A model generated the notes under the pieces. The model saw nothing but the letters and a program-made list of their open reading frames with translations. It did not search any database and was not told where the DNA came from. A stretch of 64,000 nucleotides of DNA, taken from assembly GCF_029853675.1 (NCBI RefSeq), contig NZ_CP122539.1, positions 2,499,001 through 2,563,000 of the forward strand. Reading direction: 5' to 3'. The stretch comes from Tenacibaculum tangerinum (GTDB lineage Bacteria > Bacteroidota > Bacteroidia > Flavobacteriales > Flavobacteriaceae). A program made the position numbers and the translations under genes. The number at the start of each line of letters is the position of its first letter. Position 1 is the first letter of the stretch. Positions 1 through 8,323 of this stretch are shown here, in pieces.

Positions 1-231
1 TTTAAACTCACTAGGTAAGCTATTAATGGCTTTTTGTACTTCTTCGTTATAGCGAACATCAAATTGTAAAATATGTACTTTGGTAAATTCTGATAGTTCT
101 TGTTGTAATTGTTGTAGCTTTTCAATACGTCGACCGCAAATAATTAAGCGGATGTTGTTTTTTGCAAAAAATTGAGCAGTTGCCTTGCCAATGCCAGAGG
201 TTGCTCCTGTAATTAAAGCAGTTTGTTGCAT
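1..231 (-). CDS. SDR family oxidoreductase, N-terminal part (cut by window edge)
   Basis: Reading leftward from ATG at 231, the first 77 codons give a short-chain dehydrogenase start: a beta strand followed by the NAD(P)-binding motif TGATSGIG at residues 7-14, then a second strand ending in CGRR, where the arginines suggest NADP(H) preference. The rest, including the YxxxK active site, lies outside the window. The substrate cannot be told. Flavobacterial YdfG-like SDRs act on 3-hydroxy acids such as serine, but this is only a family guess. The gene is preceded by the terminator of the next gene and by a short palindrome at 271-292. Confidence 0.85.
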   Translation of the reverse strand, partial: MQQTALITGATSGIGKATAQFFAKNNIRLIICGRRIEKLQQLQQELSEFTKVHILQFDVRYNEEVQKAINSLPSEFK

Positions 232-270
232 GGTTTTTTGTTTTGCATAAAGGTAAACTTTTTATGTTAT

Positions 271-292
271 ACCATTTCAAATTATAAATGGT
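271..292. promoter_or_regulatory. palindrome upstream of the SDR gene
   Basis: ACCATTT, 8 bases, then AAATGGT, placed 40-60 bases before the SDR start codon. Perfect 7-base arms and no T-run suggest a possible operator rather than a terminator. Function is inferred only. Confidence 0.25.
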
Positions 293-309
293 ATTATTAT
301 AAAACGAAA

Positions 310-331
310 AACCGCCCCTAGCGGAGCGGTT
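310..331 (-). terminator. rho-independent terminator of the 384-1301 lipoprotein gene
   Basis: Arms AACCGC and GCGGTT form a stem that, read on the minus strand, is followed by a T-rich tract (TTTTTCGTTTT). It lies about 50 bases after the end of the minus-strand lipoprotein gene. Confidence 0.7.
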
Positions 332-383
332 CCTTTTAGTTGGCTACTACACCAACCAAAAATCAACTAACCAAACTTTATTT

Positions 384-1301
384 TTATGTCCTTTTCGGAA
401 CTATTTGTCTTTTTATCTTAGTACGTTTTCTACCGCTATTTTTTCCAGCCGGTTTTGTAGTACTTATTTTTTCTCCTTTGAGGTATTGTATAAACCCTCT
501 TCCAGAAAAAACATACGTTGTCTCAGAACCTACGTGATACAACTCTATGGTTTCATCATTTATAACGGTTAAATCAAATTCTTCAGTATCTCCGTTATCA
601 TAATTAAGTGTTAAATATTTTAGGTCTTCAACACCTTGAACGTCTCGAACTATATAGCCTCCTACATAATCCCAATTAATGTAATCAACATCTGTGCCAA
701 AAGGGTCATGTGACGAATAAAAGGTTACATTATTCTCAGGAGTGAACTGTAAATAGTGCTCTTCATCAAAAGGATTCGGAGTACCTCCAGAAGCATCGGT
801 TCTTTCCCAAGCAACAAACTCTTGTAAGAAATATTCAATATTGTCATAAAATAACATATCGTAATCAAAAGTGTTTCTCTGGTAACCAATTAAATAATAA
901 CTTACGTTTTGTGATAAGTCGTCAATTCTAATTTCGTTATTAGAAAGTTGCACAATGTCAAATTCATAATAACCATCAATATCGTGACGCGCTTCTAATA
1001 TGGTTCCGTAAGTTCTGTAATTTCCCACCGCAATTCCTAAACCATTTCCTGTTTTACCAATATCAACAATATTATTGTTCGCATACATGGTTCCATTAAT
1101 AAAAGAAATGGTAAAAGCTCTCGATAAAAAAGGAACATCGCCGCTACCTGTTGTTCTGTGATAATCTATGTACCATAAATCATAACTTGAAATATATTGA
1201 TTTAGTGCGAAACTATCCTCTACAATTTCATTCCTTACAACACACGACGTAAAGGTTACACCACTAATAAGCAGTAGTAAAAGTAATTTTATACGTTTCA
1301 T
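384..1301 (-). CDS. Flavobacterial lipoprotein, about 305 aa
   Basis: Starts MKRIKLLLLLLISG and reaches a lipobox ending FTSC near residue 19, so it is probably a lipoprotein. I chose the ATG at 1301 over the one two codons earlier because it gives a standard signal peptide. The body is rich in Tyr, Asp and Asn, with beta-rich stretches such as YDLWYIDYHRTTGSGDVPF. Homologues are common in flavobacteria next to SDR genes and, as I recall, are often mislabelled nicotinic acid mononucleotide adenylyltransferase; no nucleotidyltransferase motif is visible. The C-terminus is very basic (GKNSGRKRTKIKRQ), which may be a low-complexity tail. Function unknown. Confidence 0.85.
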   Translation of the reverse strand: MKRIKLLLLLLISGVTFTSCVVRNEIVEDSFALNQYISSYDLWYIDYHRTTGSGDVPFLSRAFTISFINGTMYANNNIVDIGKTGNGLGIAVGNYRTYGTILEARHDIDGYYEFDIVQLSNNEIRIDDLSQNVSYYLIGYQRNTFDYDMLFYDNIEYFLQEFVAWERTDASGGTPNPFDEEHYLQFTPENNVTFYSSHDPFGTDVDYINWDYVGGYIVRDVQGVEDLKYLTLNYDNGDTEEFDLTVINDETIELYHVGSETTYVFSGRGFIQYLKGEKISTTKPAGKNSGRKRTKIKRQIVPKRT

Positions 1302-1357
1302 AAGCATTCGTTTTATGGTTATGCTTATAGGTTTTCAAATTACGTGCCAAAAATAAA

Positions 1358-1378
1358 AACACCTCAAAAAGAGGTGTT
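1358..1378 (-). terminator. rho-independent terminator of the 1402-1863 gene
   Basis: Perfect 8-bp stem AACACCTC / GAGGTGTT with a 5-base loop; on the minus strand it is followed by TTTTTATTT. Confidence 0.8.
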
Positions 1379-1401
1379 CATACTATGGTATGTTAAAGTT
1401 T

Positions 1402-1863
1402 TTACTGCATAAAAACCGCATCTTTTTTCACAATGTTTGCTACTTTCACATAGTAAATTTTCTCTCCTAAGGCATAAGAAATCATGGCTTCATCATCTTT
1501 TAATTCAAAAGGAAAATTTTCTACAGCAGTATTACCAAACTCTTCTTCTGGATTAGCATGTAAAACAAGATCTTCTTTATCATTAGAGGAGGTTTTATAG
1601 CGAGCTGCTATATAGTTCGTATTGTTATGCTGTTCAACAACAGCTTTGGTAATTCTATTCTGAAAATAAACATTTTTAAAATCAACAGGCTCTTTTGAAG
1701 TAAAATAAATAATGAGGTTCGTTGAATTATAACTTCCTTTTACGCCTCCACTTACATAAGAGTAATTTGCAGATTCTACTTTAAAAGGATGGTTATTTTC
1801 TGTTTTTACACTTGCGCATTCGGTAAAACTTAACGCTAAAATTAAGATTCCAATTAATTTCAT
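1402..1863 (-). CDS. Small predicted lipoprotein, unknown function
   Basis: 153 aa with a short signal peptide (MKLIGILILALSF) and a lipobox-like TEC at residues 14-16. The rest is soluble and contains no motif I recognise; spacing of hydrophobic residues suggests a beta-rich fold. It is divergently transcribed from the FAD oxidoreductase, so the short gap 1864-1934 must hold both promoters. Terminated by the hairpin at 1358-1378. Confidence 0.75.
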   Translation of the reverse strand: MKLIGILILALSFTECASVKTENNHPFKVESANYSYVSGGVKGSYNSTNLIIYFTSKEPVDFKNVYFQNRITKAVVEQHNNTNYIAARYKTSSNDKEDLVLHANPEEEFGNTAVENFPFELKDDEAMISYALGEKIYYVKVANIVKKDAVFMQ

Positions 1864-1934
1864 GGAGTTGTTTTTTAATGTTTAAATTTAGACGTTCAAG
1901 GAACGTGCCAAGTCACAAATATAATCAGATTTAT

Positions 1935-3050
1935 ATGAAACTGAGTTTTAGTTATTGGGAATTAAAAGAATGGTTTACAAATGTAGATTTTACGGTTGTG
2001 GGAAGCGGAATTGTAGGGTTGAATTGTGCTTTACAACTACGAGAAAAACACCCTAAAGCAAAAATTATAGTTATAGAAAAAGGAATATTACCACAAGGAG
2101 CAAGTACTAAAAATGCAGGTTTCGCCTGTTTTGGAAGCTTATCTGAATTAATAGATGATTTACAAACACACACCGAAGAGGAGGTTTTTAGCTTGGTAAA
2201 AAAACGTTGGGAAGGTTTGAAGCTTTTACGCACAATTTTAGGAGATAAAAACATCGACTTTCAACAAAATAAAGGATACGAATTATTTCTAACAACCGAA
2301 CTATATGAATGTTGTTTGTATCGAAAAAGAGAGATAAACAAGCTTTTAGAGCCCCTATTCTCTTCAGATGTTTTTACGGTAGATAACAATAAGTTTTATT
2401 TTCAAAATATTCATCAAAATTACATAACGAATCAGTTTGAAGGTCAGATAGATACGGGTAAAATGGCTGGAAAATTGTTAGAAAGAGTAACATCGTTGGG
2501 AATAAAAATTATCAATACGATTCAGGTTGAAAAGTTTACCGAAAATAATGAGCAGGTAGCCGTTGAAACGAACCAAATTACATTTAACACAAAAAAGTTA
2601 TTTATTGCTACAAACGGATTTGCAAAACAGCTTTTAAATGAAAATATACAACCTGCTAGAGCACAAGTGTTAATTACTAAACCAATTAAAAATTTACATA
2701 TTAACGGAACATTTCATTTAGATAAAGGATATTATTATTTTAGAAATATTGATAATAGAATTTTGTTTGGAGGAGGTAGAAATCTCGATTTTAAAGGTGA
2801 AGAAACTACTGAATTTGGGCAAACAGCGCTTATTCAAAACAAATTAGAAGAAATTTTAAAAACAACAATTTTACCGAATACGAAAGTTGAAATAGACCAT
2901 CGTTGGAGCGGAATTATGGGGGTTGGAAATCAGAAAAAAACTATTGTAAAACAACTTTCAAATAATGTATTTTGTGGCGTAAGATTAGGAGGAATGGGTG
3001 TTGCTATAGGAAGTTTGGTAGGAAAAGAGCTAGCAGAACTTATCAATTAA
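1935..3050 (+). CDS. FAD-dependent oxidoreductase, DAO (glycine/D-amino acid oxidase) family
   Basis: 371 aa from ATG 1935 (MKLSFSYWE). An in-frame ATG at 1878 would add 19 basic residues that do not look like a family start. A Rossmann motif VVGSGIVGLNCA lies near residues 22-33, followed by an acidic end of the second strand (VIEKG) and the GASTKNAGFACFG segment typical of DAO oxidases near the flavin. The C-terminal part has the second FAD contact (RLGGMGVAIGSLVG). It likely oxidises an amine or imino acid, but the substrate is unknown. The next gene follows after 21 bases and could be co-transcribed. Confidence 0.88.
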   Translation: MKLSFSYWELKEWFTNVDFTVVGSGIVGLNCALQLREKHPKAKIIVIEKGILPQGASTKNAGFACFGSLSELIDDLQTHTEEEVFSLVKKRWEGLKLLRTILGDKNIDFQQNKGYELFLTTELYECCLYRKREINKLLEPLFSSDVFTVDNNKFYFQNIHQNYITNQFEGQIDTGKMAGKLLERVTSLGIKIINTIQVEKFTENNEQVAVETNQITFNTKKLFIATNGFAKQLLNENIQPARAQVLITKPIKNLHINGTFHLDKGYYYFRNIDNRILFGGGRNLDFKGEETTEFGQTALIQNKLEEILKTTILPNTKVEIDHRWSGIMGVGNQKKTIVKQLSNNVFCGVRLGGMGVAIGSLVGKELAELIN

Positions 3051-3071
3051 TATTGTTTACAGAGGTAAAAA

Positions 3072-3356
3072 ATGAGTATTAAAGAAGAACTATACAAGCA
3101 ATGTGAAGAGTATGTAAACAAGCGTTTACAAACGGTAGAAGAAACGATTTCATCCTATCAAAAATCACTGCAATCTGAAACAAAAAGCTCTGCTGAAGAC
3201 AAGCATGAAACAGGTAGAGCAATGCTACAATTAGAAATGGAAAAAGCAAGTCAGCAACTGAAAGGAATTGCTCAAATGAAAGAAACACTGGCAAAAATTG
3301 ATACAAAAGTAAACTCAACGAATGTTTGTCTAGGTAGTGTGGTTATAACCAGCTAG
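3072..3356 (+). pseudogene. GreA-like protein, truncated C-terminus
   Basis: 94 aa matching the first two thirds of a flavobacterial GreA/GreB-like family (often mislabelled 3-oxoacyl-ACP synthase): a coiled-coil region with the hallmark DKHETGRAMLQLE and then VCLGSVVITS. Family members, as I remember them, run to about 145-150 aa with a GreA C-terminal domain after this strand. Here a TAG follows at once and the DNA downstream belongs to other gene scraps and an IS982 element. I infer that a rearrangement at about 3350-3365 removed the C-terminal domain. Confidence 0.65.
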
Positions 3357-3364
3357 ACCATCAA

Positions 3365-3451
3365 TTATTTTATAAGTGTGAGTTTGTTAATTTTTGAAAA
3401 CGAAAAATATTTTACCATATCTCCATCTTCACCTATTAGAAAATTAATTTT
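3365..3451 (-). pseudogene. C-terminal gene scrap abutting IS982
   Basis: On the minus strand the 28 codons from the IS end to a TAA at 3365-3367 read as protein-like sequence (KINFLIGEDGDMVKYFSF...). It resembles the end of a small redoxin-like or similar protein, but this is too short to classify. It points the opposite way to the scrap on the other side of the IS, so the two are not halves of one gene. Confidence 0.3.
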
Positions 3452-4454
3452 AACGTGAATTCGGGATAGTTTACCCTATTCTTTGTAGGTTATCGATATT
3501 AATATTAGGTTTAGTTGGATAGAACGAATAAGCGATTAACCCTGCGACCAAATTTAAGATAAAGTTATCGAAGCTTCTGTGTCTTGTATGCTCTATTTGA
3601 CATACGTTTTTCAAAATATCATTCACACTTTCAACAACAGCCCTTTTTCTAAGCATAATTTTATCATAGATATGCATAAGAGTATTTTCATATTCTTTCT
3701 AATTTTTGTAACCAGATGTATTCCATCTACAAAAAGCTATTCAAACAGTTCTTTACCTACATACCCTCTGTCGGTAAATATTTTTCCGAACACACGATTA
3801 TGAAAGGTTTTATTTTTAAGTGGTTGTCTGTCATCTATATTACCTTGAGTAATTAAAAATTCAACAATATCACCCTTTTCATTGATAATAATATGAAGTT
3901 TAAAACCAAAGAACCACCCCATGGTTCCTTTCCCTTTTTTTGTGGTGTTTTTTAAAAACTTTGTTCTGTTTTTCTCTTTTATAATGACATACTTTAATAG
4001 TGGTAGAATCTAAAAAAGAGATCCCTGTGCATTGACCTAAACAGTGCATTTGAAGAAACAGTATCATAGGCACTGAACAACGCTTTTTCAATTCAACAAA
4101 TCGGTTATAGGAAACTAAATCGACAAGTGTTTGCTAACATATTCGATATAAAAGTGTTTAAAACACCTAAAACCACTAAAATGGAAAAGCACCATACTTG
4201 TAATTATTTTACTTTGGGTGAGTTTAGGCTTTCTTCGTCTAACTATCTTTGAACAGGTTTCTAAAGCATTTTTATCAATAACTTGATTAATTTCGATACA
4301 AAAATCATCAATTAAACAGAAAAATCAAGTAATTTTAAAATCAGAAACCATAGTGGATAATTTAGTTATATGGTTAAAAATCATTATTTTAACATGCTAA
4401 ATTTTCTGCTTTTTTTCTTCTAATTAAAAAACTTTTTTATCCCGAACTCACGTT
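3452..4454 (-). mobile_element. IS982-family insertion sequence, copy 1 (decayed)
   Basis: About 1.0 kb bounded by 17-bp inverted repeats AACGTGAGTTCGGGATA (left end has one mismatch, GAATTC for GAGTTC). A near-identical element lies at 39658-40656. The transposase is broken by several frameshifts and a stop. I see no convincing target-site duplication, and the two flanks belong to unrelated genes, which suggests that DNA was lost or rearranged after insertion. Confidence 0.85.
3471..4351 (-). pseudogene. IS982-family transposase, broken (copy 1)
   Basis: Pieces in different frames align with copy 2: the start near 4351, LDSTTIKVCHYKREKQNKVF (first catalytic Asp), then GWFFGFKLHIIINEKGD, DRGYVGKELFE (second Asp) and RAVVESVNDIL (Glu). 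An early TGA replaces a Glu codon after MVSDFKIT, and frameshifts separate the later blocks. Not functional. Confidence 0.8.
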
Positions 4455-4576
4455 ATAAAGATTTTATTACTAATGATAAAGCTATTATAAATGTAAGCAA
4501 CCTGAAAAAAGGCAGATATATTTTAAAAATTTACGGAACAAAAGAAGAAGAAACACACCATATAATTGTTGAATAA
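4454..4576 (+). pseudogene. T9SS sorting-domain scrap (C-terminal 40 aa)
   Basis: Forty codons run from the IS right end to a TAA at 4574-4576. The translation (SNLKKGRYILKIYGTKEEE...) has the KG-Y-I-L-K core of a type A C-terminal sorting domain of T9SS cargo proteins. The rest of the gene is missing, so this is the tail of a secreted protein destroyed at the IS982 insertion. Confidence 0.6.
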
Positions 4577-4588
4577 AAACTTAAAATC

Positions 4589-5038
4589 ATGAAAAATATA
4601 TTTTTAATTCTACTACTAGCTTTAATCAGCTGTAATGAAGATGAAACAAAGTCTCAAGAAACAATTATTTTAGGAAATTGGAAACTTACATCCATTGTCA
4701 ATGAGTCCAATGGCAGCATATTAGTTCCTAATGATTTTTTAAATTCTAATGAAATAACAATAACTTTTAATCAAGAATTAGACTTTACTGGAAATACGGT
4801 TATCAATAATTTTTCAGGGAATTATTCTATCAATCAAAAAGAAGAACTACTTACGTTTTTAAATTTTTCGACGACTGAGGTTAATGAAACTGAATGGGGA
4901 AATTTGTTTTATCAAAGTTTAAACTCAAATTATAATGAGCAAACTGAAAATTGGGAAAACCCCTATGAAATAGCGCAAGGAAACATATTAAAAATCTTTT
5001 ATTCAGAGCAAGAATATATGACTTTCGAAAAACAGTAA
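4589..5038 (+). CDS. Small lipoprotein, META/lipocalin-like
   Basis: 149 aa; signal peptide MKNIFLILLLALIS and lipobox Cys at residue 15. The mature part has a lipocalin-like pattern: LGNWKLTSI near the N-terminus, then alternating strands (EITITFNQELDFTG, FSGNYSI) and MTFEK at the end. Such small outer-envelope lipoproteins are common in flavobacteria; ligand unknown. It starts 12 bases after the T9SS scrap. Confidence 0.75.
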   Translation: MKNIFLILLLALISCNEDETKSQETIILGNWKLTSIVNESNGSILVPNDFLNSNEITITFNQELDFTGNTVINNFSGNYSINQKEELLTFLNFSTTEVNETEWGNLFYQSLNSNYNEQTENWENPYEIAQGNILKIFYSEQEYMTFEKQ

Positions 5039-5660
5039 CTGCTCATAACAAGGTATAAACTCAATAAGGGGTTGAAGCTTAAAACTAGGGCAATTTTGTA
5101 TTTGTAAAGACTATATACAAACAGAAACCAATAGCTTAAAAATTCCTTACTAAATTTATACGTTGCCGTCAGACTGTCTCAAAAACCCCTCTTCTTTACT
5201 TAAAAACGGGTTTCATTATTTCTGTATATAGATGATATTCCGTATAGTTAAATATGGAACATTTACAAGGACAATCCCAACCAACAGATTACTTCGTCGT
5301 ATCTTCCTCGTAATGACGGTATATTTCTTCGTGATTGCAATTCAAACCGTCATTGCGAGCGATAGCGAAGCAATCTTTCACTTTTGAGTTCCCAACCAAC
5401 AGATTACTTCGTCGTATCCTCCTCGTAATGACAAAAAAAACTTGCTTCCCTCCTCTTTTTTTATTATGTTTAACACACTAAAAAAATAGTCCCCTTATCT
5501 CAACTATTTTTATGGGTTGTAGTAAAACAAACATGTCTTTATGGGTTGCCGTAAAGGGTTGTGGTTGTATACACCTAATTTTGGTACTCAAATAAGAGTC
5601 TAAAATATTTTTAGATGAGTGATAATTGAGTTTTATATCTATAAATTATAAACGAAAAAC
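5039..5660. other. 622-bp gene-free stretch with interspersed repeats
   Basis: I see no gene here. It holds two copies of a roughly 40-bp unit (CCAACCAACAGATTACTTCG... ending CTCGTAATGAC) at 5277-5317 and 5392-5432, separated by a block that contains CGTCATTGCGAGCGATAGCG (about 5348-5376). A related CATTGCGAGCGAG block follows mfd at 11711. Such units are scattered in intergenic DNA of many flavobacteria. Confidence 0.6.
5277..5432. repeat. pair of direct intergenic repeats around a GTCATTGCGAGCG block
   Basis: Units at 5277-5317 and about 5392-5432 differ by one or two bases. The spacer carries GTCATTGCGAGCGATAGCGA, and its partial complement CTCGTAATGAC ends each unit, so the whole can fold into hairpins, as in REP-like elements. 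Confidence 0.55.
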
Positions 5661-7226
5661 ATGTTACAAAAAATAGGAATAGAAAACTATAAAGCCTTTA
5701 AAACTGCCCAAATACCAATTAAACCAATAACTATCTTACTGGGAGCTAATAGTGTTGGGAAAAGTTCTATTATACAATTACTTCTTTTATTGCAACAAAC
5801 AGGCAAAGAGAGCTTAAAATCTTATAAATCTGCACTTAAACTTTACGGTGGTTATGTGAATCTTGGGGATTCAATAAACTTAATACACAATAAAGATAAA
5901 AAGAGTGATATTAAACTGGAATTTGAACTAAGAAGCAAGAAGCTCAAAAATATTTTTGGCAAAGCATTATTAGAAAGTTTTGTAGATAATTTTGAGTCAA
6001 TTCCAAGATATATTCCTGTTACAGCTTTTAAAGACATCAGAAACAAGAAAATCAATTCAGTAGATGACTTAAAATTTTTTATAGATGCTTTTATTAAACT
6101 CTTAGAAAATCAAAACGCTAAAGACTTTATAGAGGAAGTAAAATGGTTATTAGATAATCGCTCATTTTACAGAATTGGTAATATTAATAGAAAAACAAAA
6201 AACGATTTAATCAATACATATGAATTTTTGAACCTACTCTCAAAAAATTCTAAAATAGAAACTTTTGATATTTCAATTAAAATCACGCATAGTGATAATA
6301 ATTTTTATGTCAGTGATTTAATTCTAAAGCAAAAGGATATAGTATTAATTTCAATAAAAAATAAAGAAGAATTTAACATTACATCAGATCTTATCAAAAT
6401 AGATGATTTTGTTATTAAAGAAATAAAAGAAGTTTTTAATCCTTACAATACTATTTTTTCAATTTTTAATTTTAGAAGAAGTGAAATTATACATTCATCG
6501 TTGGCTCAAGTTTTGATAGAAGTCTTGAATTATTCTTTAAAAGAACTTGGAGAGGAGTTTACAGAGTCAAAAATAAATTATGTAAGTCCTTTAAGAGCTC
6601 ATCCAAAAAGATATTATATGTTAGATAAGGATAAAATAAATGTAACTCTTGATACACTTGATGGTGATGCAATTGCTGATGTATTAAAAGATAATTCAAA
6701 CATAAAAAAGAAAGTAAACAATTGGTTGGAAAAGTTTAAACTTCAAGTTAACGTTGAAGAGTTTAAAGAGGTAATTCATCACTTAAAAATAAAACAGAAT
6801 AATTTAGATTTAGATATCACTGATGTAGGTTTTGGAATTTCTCAACTTTTACCTGTAATTATACAAGGCTTCCTTTCTTCTAATGACTCTACCACTATTA
6901 TTGAACAACCAGAAATACATCTTCATCCCAAAATACAAGCAGAACTAGCCGACTTGTTTATTGATATAATTAAAAATAATAGAGAGAAAAAATTAGTTAT
7001 TGAAACTCATAGTGAATATTTACTGAAAAGACTTAGAAGAAGAATTTCAGAGGGCAAAATATCATCAAATGATGTTAGTATATGCTTGTTTCATCCTTTT
7101 TCAGAAGACAAACCAGCTTACATCGAAAACTTAGAGATAGAAAAGAAAGGCTTTTTTGAATGGCCATTAGAATTTTATGGCGGAGAACTTCTTAAAGACA
7201 CTACTGAATTTTTAAAGAATCAATAA
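5661..7226 (+). CDS. AAA family ATPase, DUF3696-like (SMC/OLD-type)
   Basis: 521 aa. The N-terminus has the SMC-like start IENYKAF and Walker A GANSVGKSS at about residues 28-36. The C-terminal half has an ABC-like signature region DVGFGISQLLP, Walker B TIIEQPEIHLHP, and the H-loop ETHSEY. The final 50 residues form the conserved tail typical of DUF3696 ATPases. Related stand-alone ATPases power several two- or three-gene anti-phage systems, usually beside a small effector or sensor. The next gene starts 3 bases downstream and a 58-aa membrane peptide follows, so the three probably form one operon. A defence role is an inference; I do not recognise the trio as a named system. Confidence 0.85.
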   Translation: MLQKIGIENYKAFKTAQIPIKPITILLGANSVGKSSIIQLLLLLQQTGKESLKSYKSALKLYGGYVNLGDSINLIHNKDKKSDIKLEFELRSKKLKNIFGKALLESFVDNFESIPRYIPVTAFKDIRNKKINSVDDLKFFIDAFIKLLENQNAKDFIEEVKWLLDNRSFYRIGNINRKTKNDLINTYEFLNLLSKNSKIETFDISIKITHSDNNFYVSDLILKQKDIVLISIKNKEEFNITSDLIKIDDFVIKEIKEVFNPYNTIFSIFNFRRSEIIHSSLAQVLIEVLNYSLKELGEEFTESKINYVSPLRAHPKRYYMLDKDKINVTLDTLDGDAIADVLKDNSNIKKKVNNWLEKFKLQVNVEEFKEVIHHLKIKQNNLDLDITDVGFGISQLLPVIIQGFLSSNDSTTIIEQPEIHLHPKIQAELADLFIDIIKNNREKKLVIETHSEYLLKRLRRRISEGKISSNDVSICLFHPFSEDKPAYIENLEIEKKGFFEWPLEFYGGELLKDTTEFLKNQ

Positions 7227-7229
7227 ACT

Positions 7230-7739
7230 ATGGTTTGTACAATTTCTTCTGACTTGTTAGAAAATATAGAGAAAGATGAACTTATATATTTTTCTGATTT
7301 ATTAATGGTATTCACAAGTAAAACCAATGACCATAAAGTAACGAAAGATAAAAAAAGTTTAGTTATTGAAAAATATGAGAACATAAAAGAAAATCTTGAA
7401 TATGTAAAAGTTTGGTTAGACTTAATGTCATTCTCACCTTCATCATTTGAAAAAATTGATGTAGATCTTGATGGTATTGATTGCAATGAAAGTTTTTTCG
7501 TTGAATTATGTAAAAACACAAACGGAGAGCGTAAAATGGTAGTATATTCTTTACAAAACATTAAGAAATTTGAACTACAATCCAACACTTTAGAAGTAGA
7601 TGGAATTGATATCGAAATATTGGATAGAGATACAGCAAAAAAACTTATTAGTAATAAAACAGTAGTTAATGGAGATATAATCACTAATTCTCAAGTAGCT
7701 AAAGAAAATTCAACAATTAATAAATCAAAAAATGAATAA
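7230..7739 (+). CDS. Unknown 169-aa partner of the ATPase
   Basis: Starts at ATG 7230, three bases after the ATPase stop, so it is almost certainly co-translated. Mixed charged and hydrophobic sequence without signal peptide or membrane segment. The C-terminus, GDIITNSQVAKENSTINKS, resembles the N-terminus of the next peptide (GSQVAKGNSKIENS). I do not recognise the family. By position it may be a regulator or effector partner of the ATPase. Confidence 0.8.
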   Translation: MVCTISSDLLENIEKDELIYFSDLLMVFTSKTNDHKVTKDKKSLVIEKYENIKENLEYVKVWLDLMSFSPSSFEKIDVDLDGIDCNESFFVELCKNTNGERKMVVYSLQNIKKFELQSNTLEVDGIDIEILDRDTAKKLISNKTVVNGDIITNSQVAKENSTINKSKNE

Positions 7740-7741
7740 TA

Positions 7742-7918
7742 ATGGGTGACAAGATAAAAGGCTCACAAGTAGCTAAAGGAAATAGCAAAATTGAAAACTC
7801 AAATAATGATTATACAGTTAGTAAAAGAAGAAAAGAAACTATAATTATAAGTTTTATTGTTGGAGTTATTTCATCATTGATTGGTTCGTATATATTCACT
7901 ACTTATTTAATGAAGTAA
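7742..7918 (+). CDS. 58-aa single-pass membrane peptide
   Basis: ATG at 7742 to TAA at 7916-7918. The N-terminal half is polar and carries the SQVAKGNS motif seen in the preceding protein; a basic KRRK stop-transfer-like cluster is followed by one transmembrane helix (IIISFIVGVISSLIGSYIF). Small single-helix membrane proteins often act as effectors in defence operons. That role here is inferred from position only. Confidence 0.6.
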   Translation: MGDKIKGSQVAKGNSKIENSNNDYTVSKRRKETIIISFIVGVISSLIGSYIFTTYLMK

Positions 7919-7979
7919 TTTAAACTTTTTATAAAAAAACAAGCAGTTTAAAATTAGTAATTTAGAGTTGATAACCAAT

Positions 7980-8291
7980 CAATTACAATTCATCGAATTG
8001 TAAGTACACAAATTTACAAAAAGAGCTAATAGAAAAACACATTTTATGCTTTATTCCAAAAAATAAGAGAGGATTTCCAGTAGTTTTGATATGGTTGATA
8101 TTTTCAAATGTATCGTTCACAAACTCAAGACTGGTTACCAATGGAGCTTCTTATTTATTGATATAGAGTGTTGTAAGTTGCTATTTTCTTGCAAAACGGT
8201 TTACTATTATTATCGGAAATGGAGTGAAAAAGGGGTTTTTAAAGATATGTTCGAAACATATCTGTTAAACGCTCCCCACACAAAAAAATAA
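7980..8291 (+). pseudogene. IS5-like transposase N-terminal remnant
   Basis: The segment MVDIFKCIVHKLKTGYQW followed by SCKTVYYYYRKWSEKGVFK (from 8091) matches the N-terminal DUF4096-type region of IS5-family transposases. A continuation upstream is found only in another frame (IPKNKRGFP), and no catalytic part remains. The remnant separates the ATPase operon from mfd. Confidence 0.6.
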
Positions 8292-8298
8292 ACCTTCG

Positions 8299-8306
8299 TA
8301 CCTTTG
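8299..8306 (+). promoter_or_regulatory. possible -7 box of the mfd promoter
   Basis: TACCTTTG fits the Bacteroidota -7 consensus TAnnTTTG and lies 18 bases before the TTG start of mfd. No clear TTTG -33 box is present at the usual spacing, so support is partial. Confidence 0.4.
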
Positions 8307-8323
8307 CACAAAATTTTTGTACG

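Noticed and set aside
340..537. Plus-strand open frame opposite the lipoprotein gene
   Set aside because: Lies antisense to the clear lipoprotein coding sequence 384-1301 and starts within its terminator region; no motif.
5277..5432. CRISPR-like repeats
   Set aside because: Only two direct units with a non-uniform spacer and no cas genes; better explained as an interspersed repeat.
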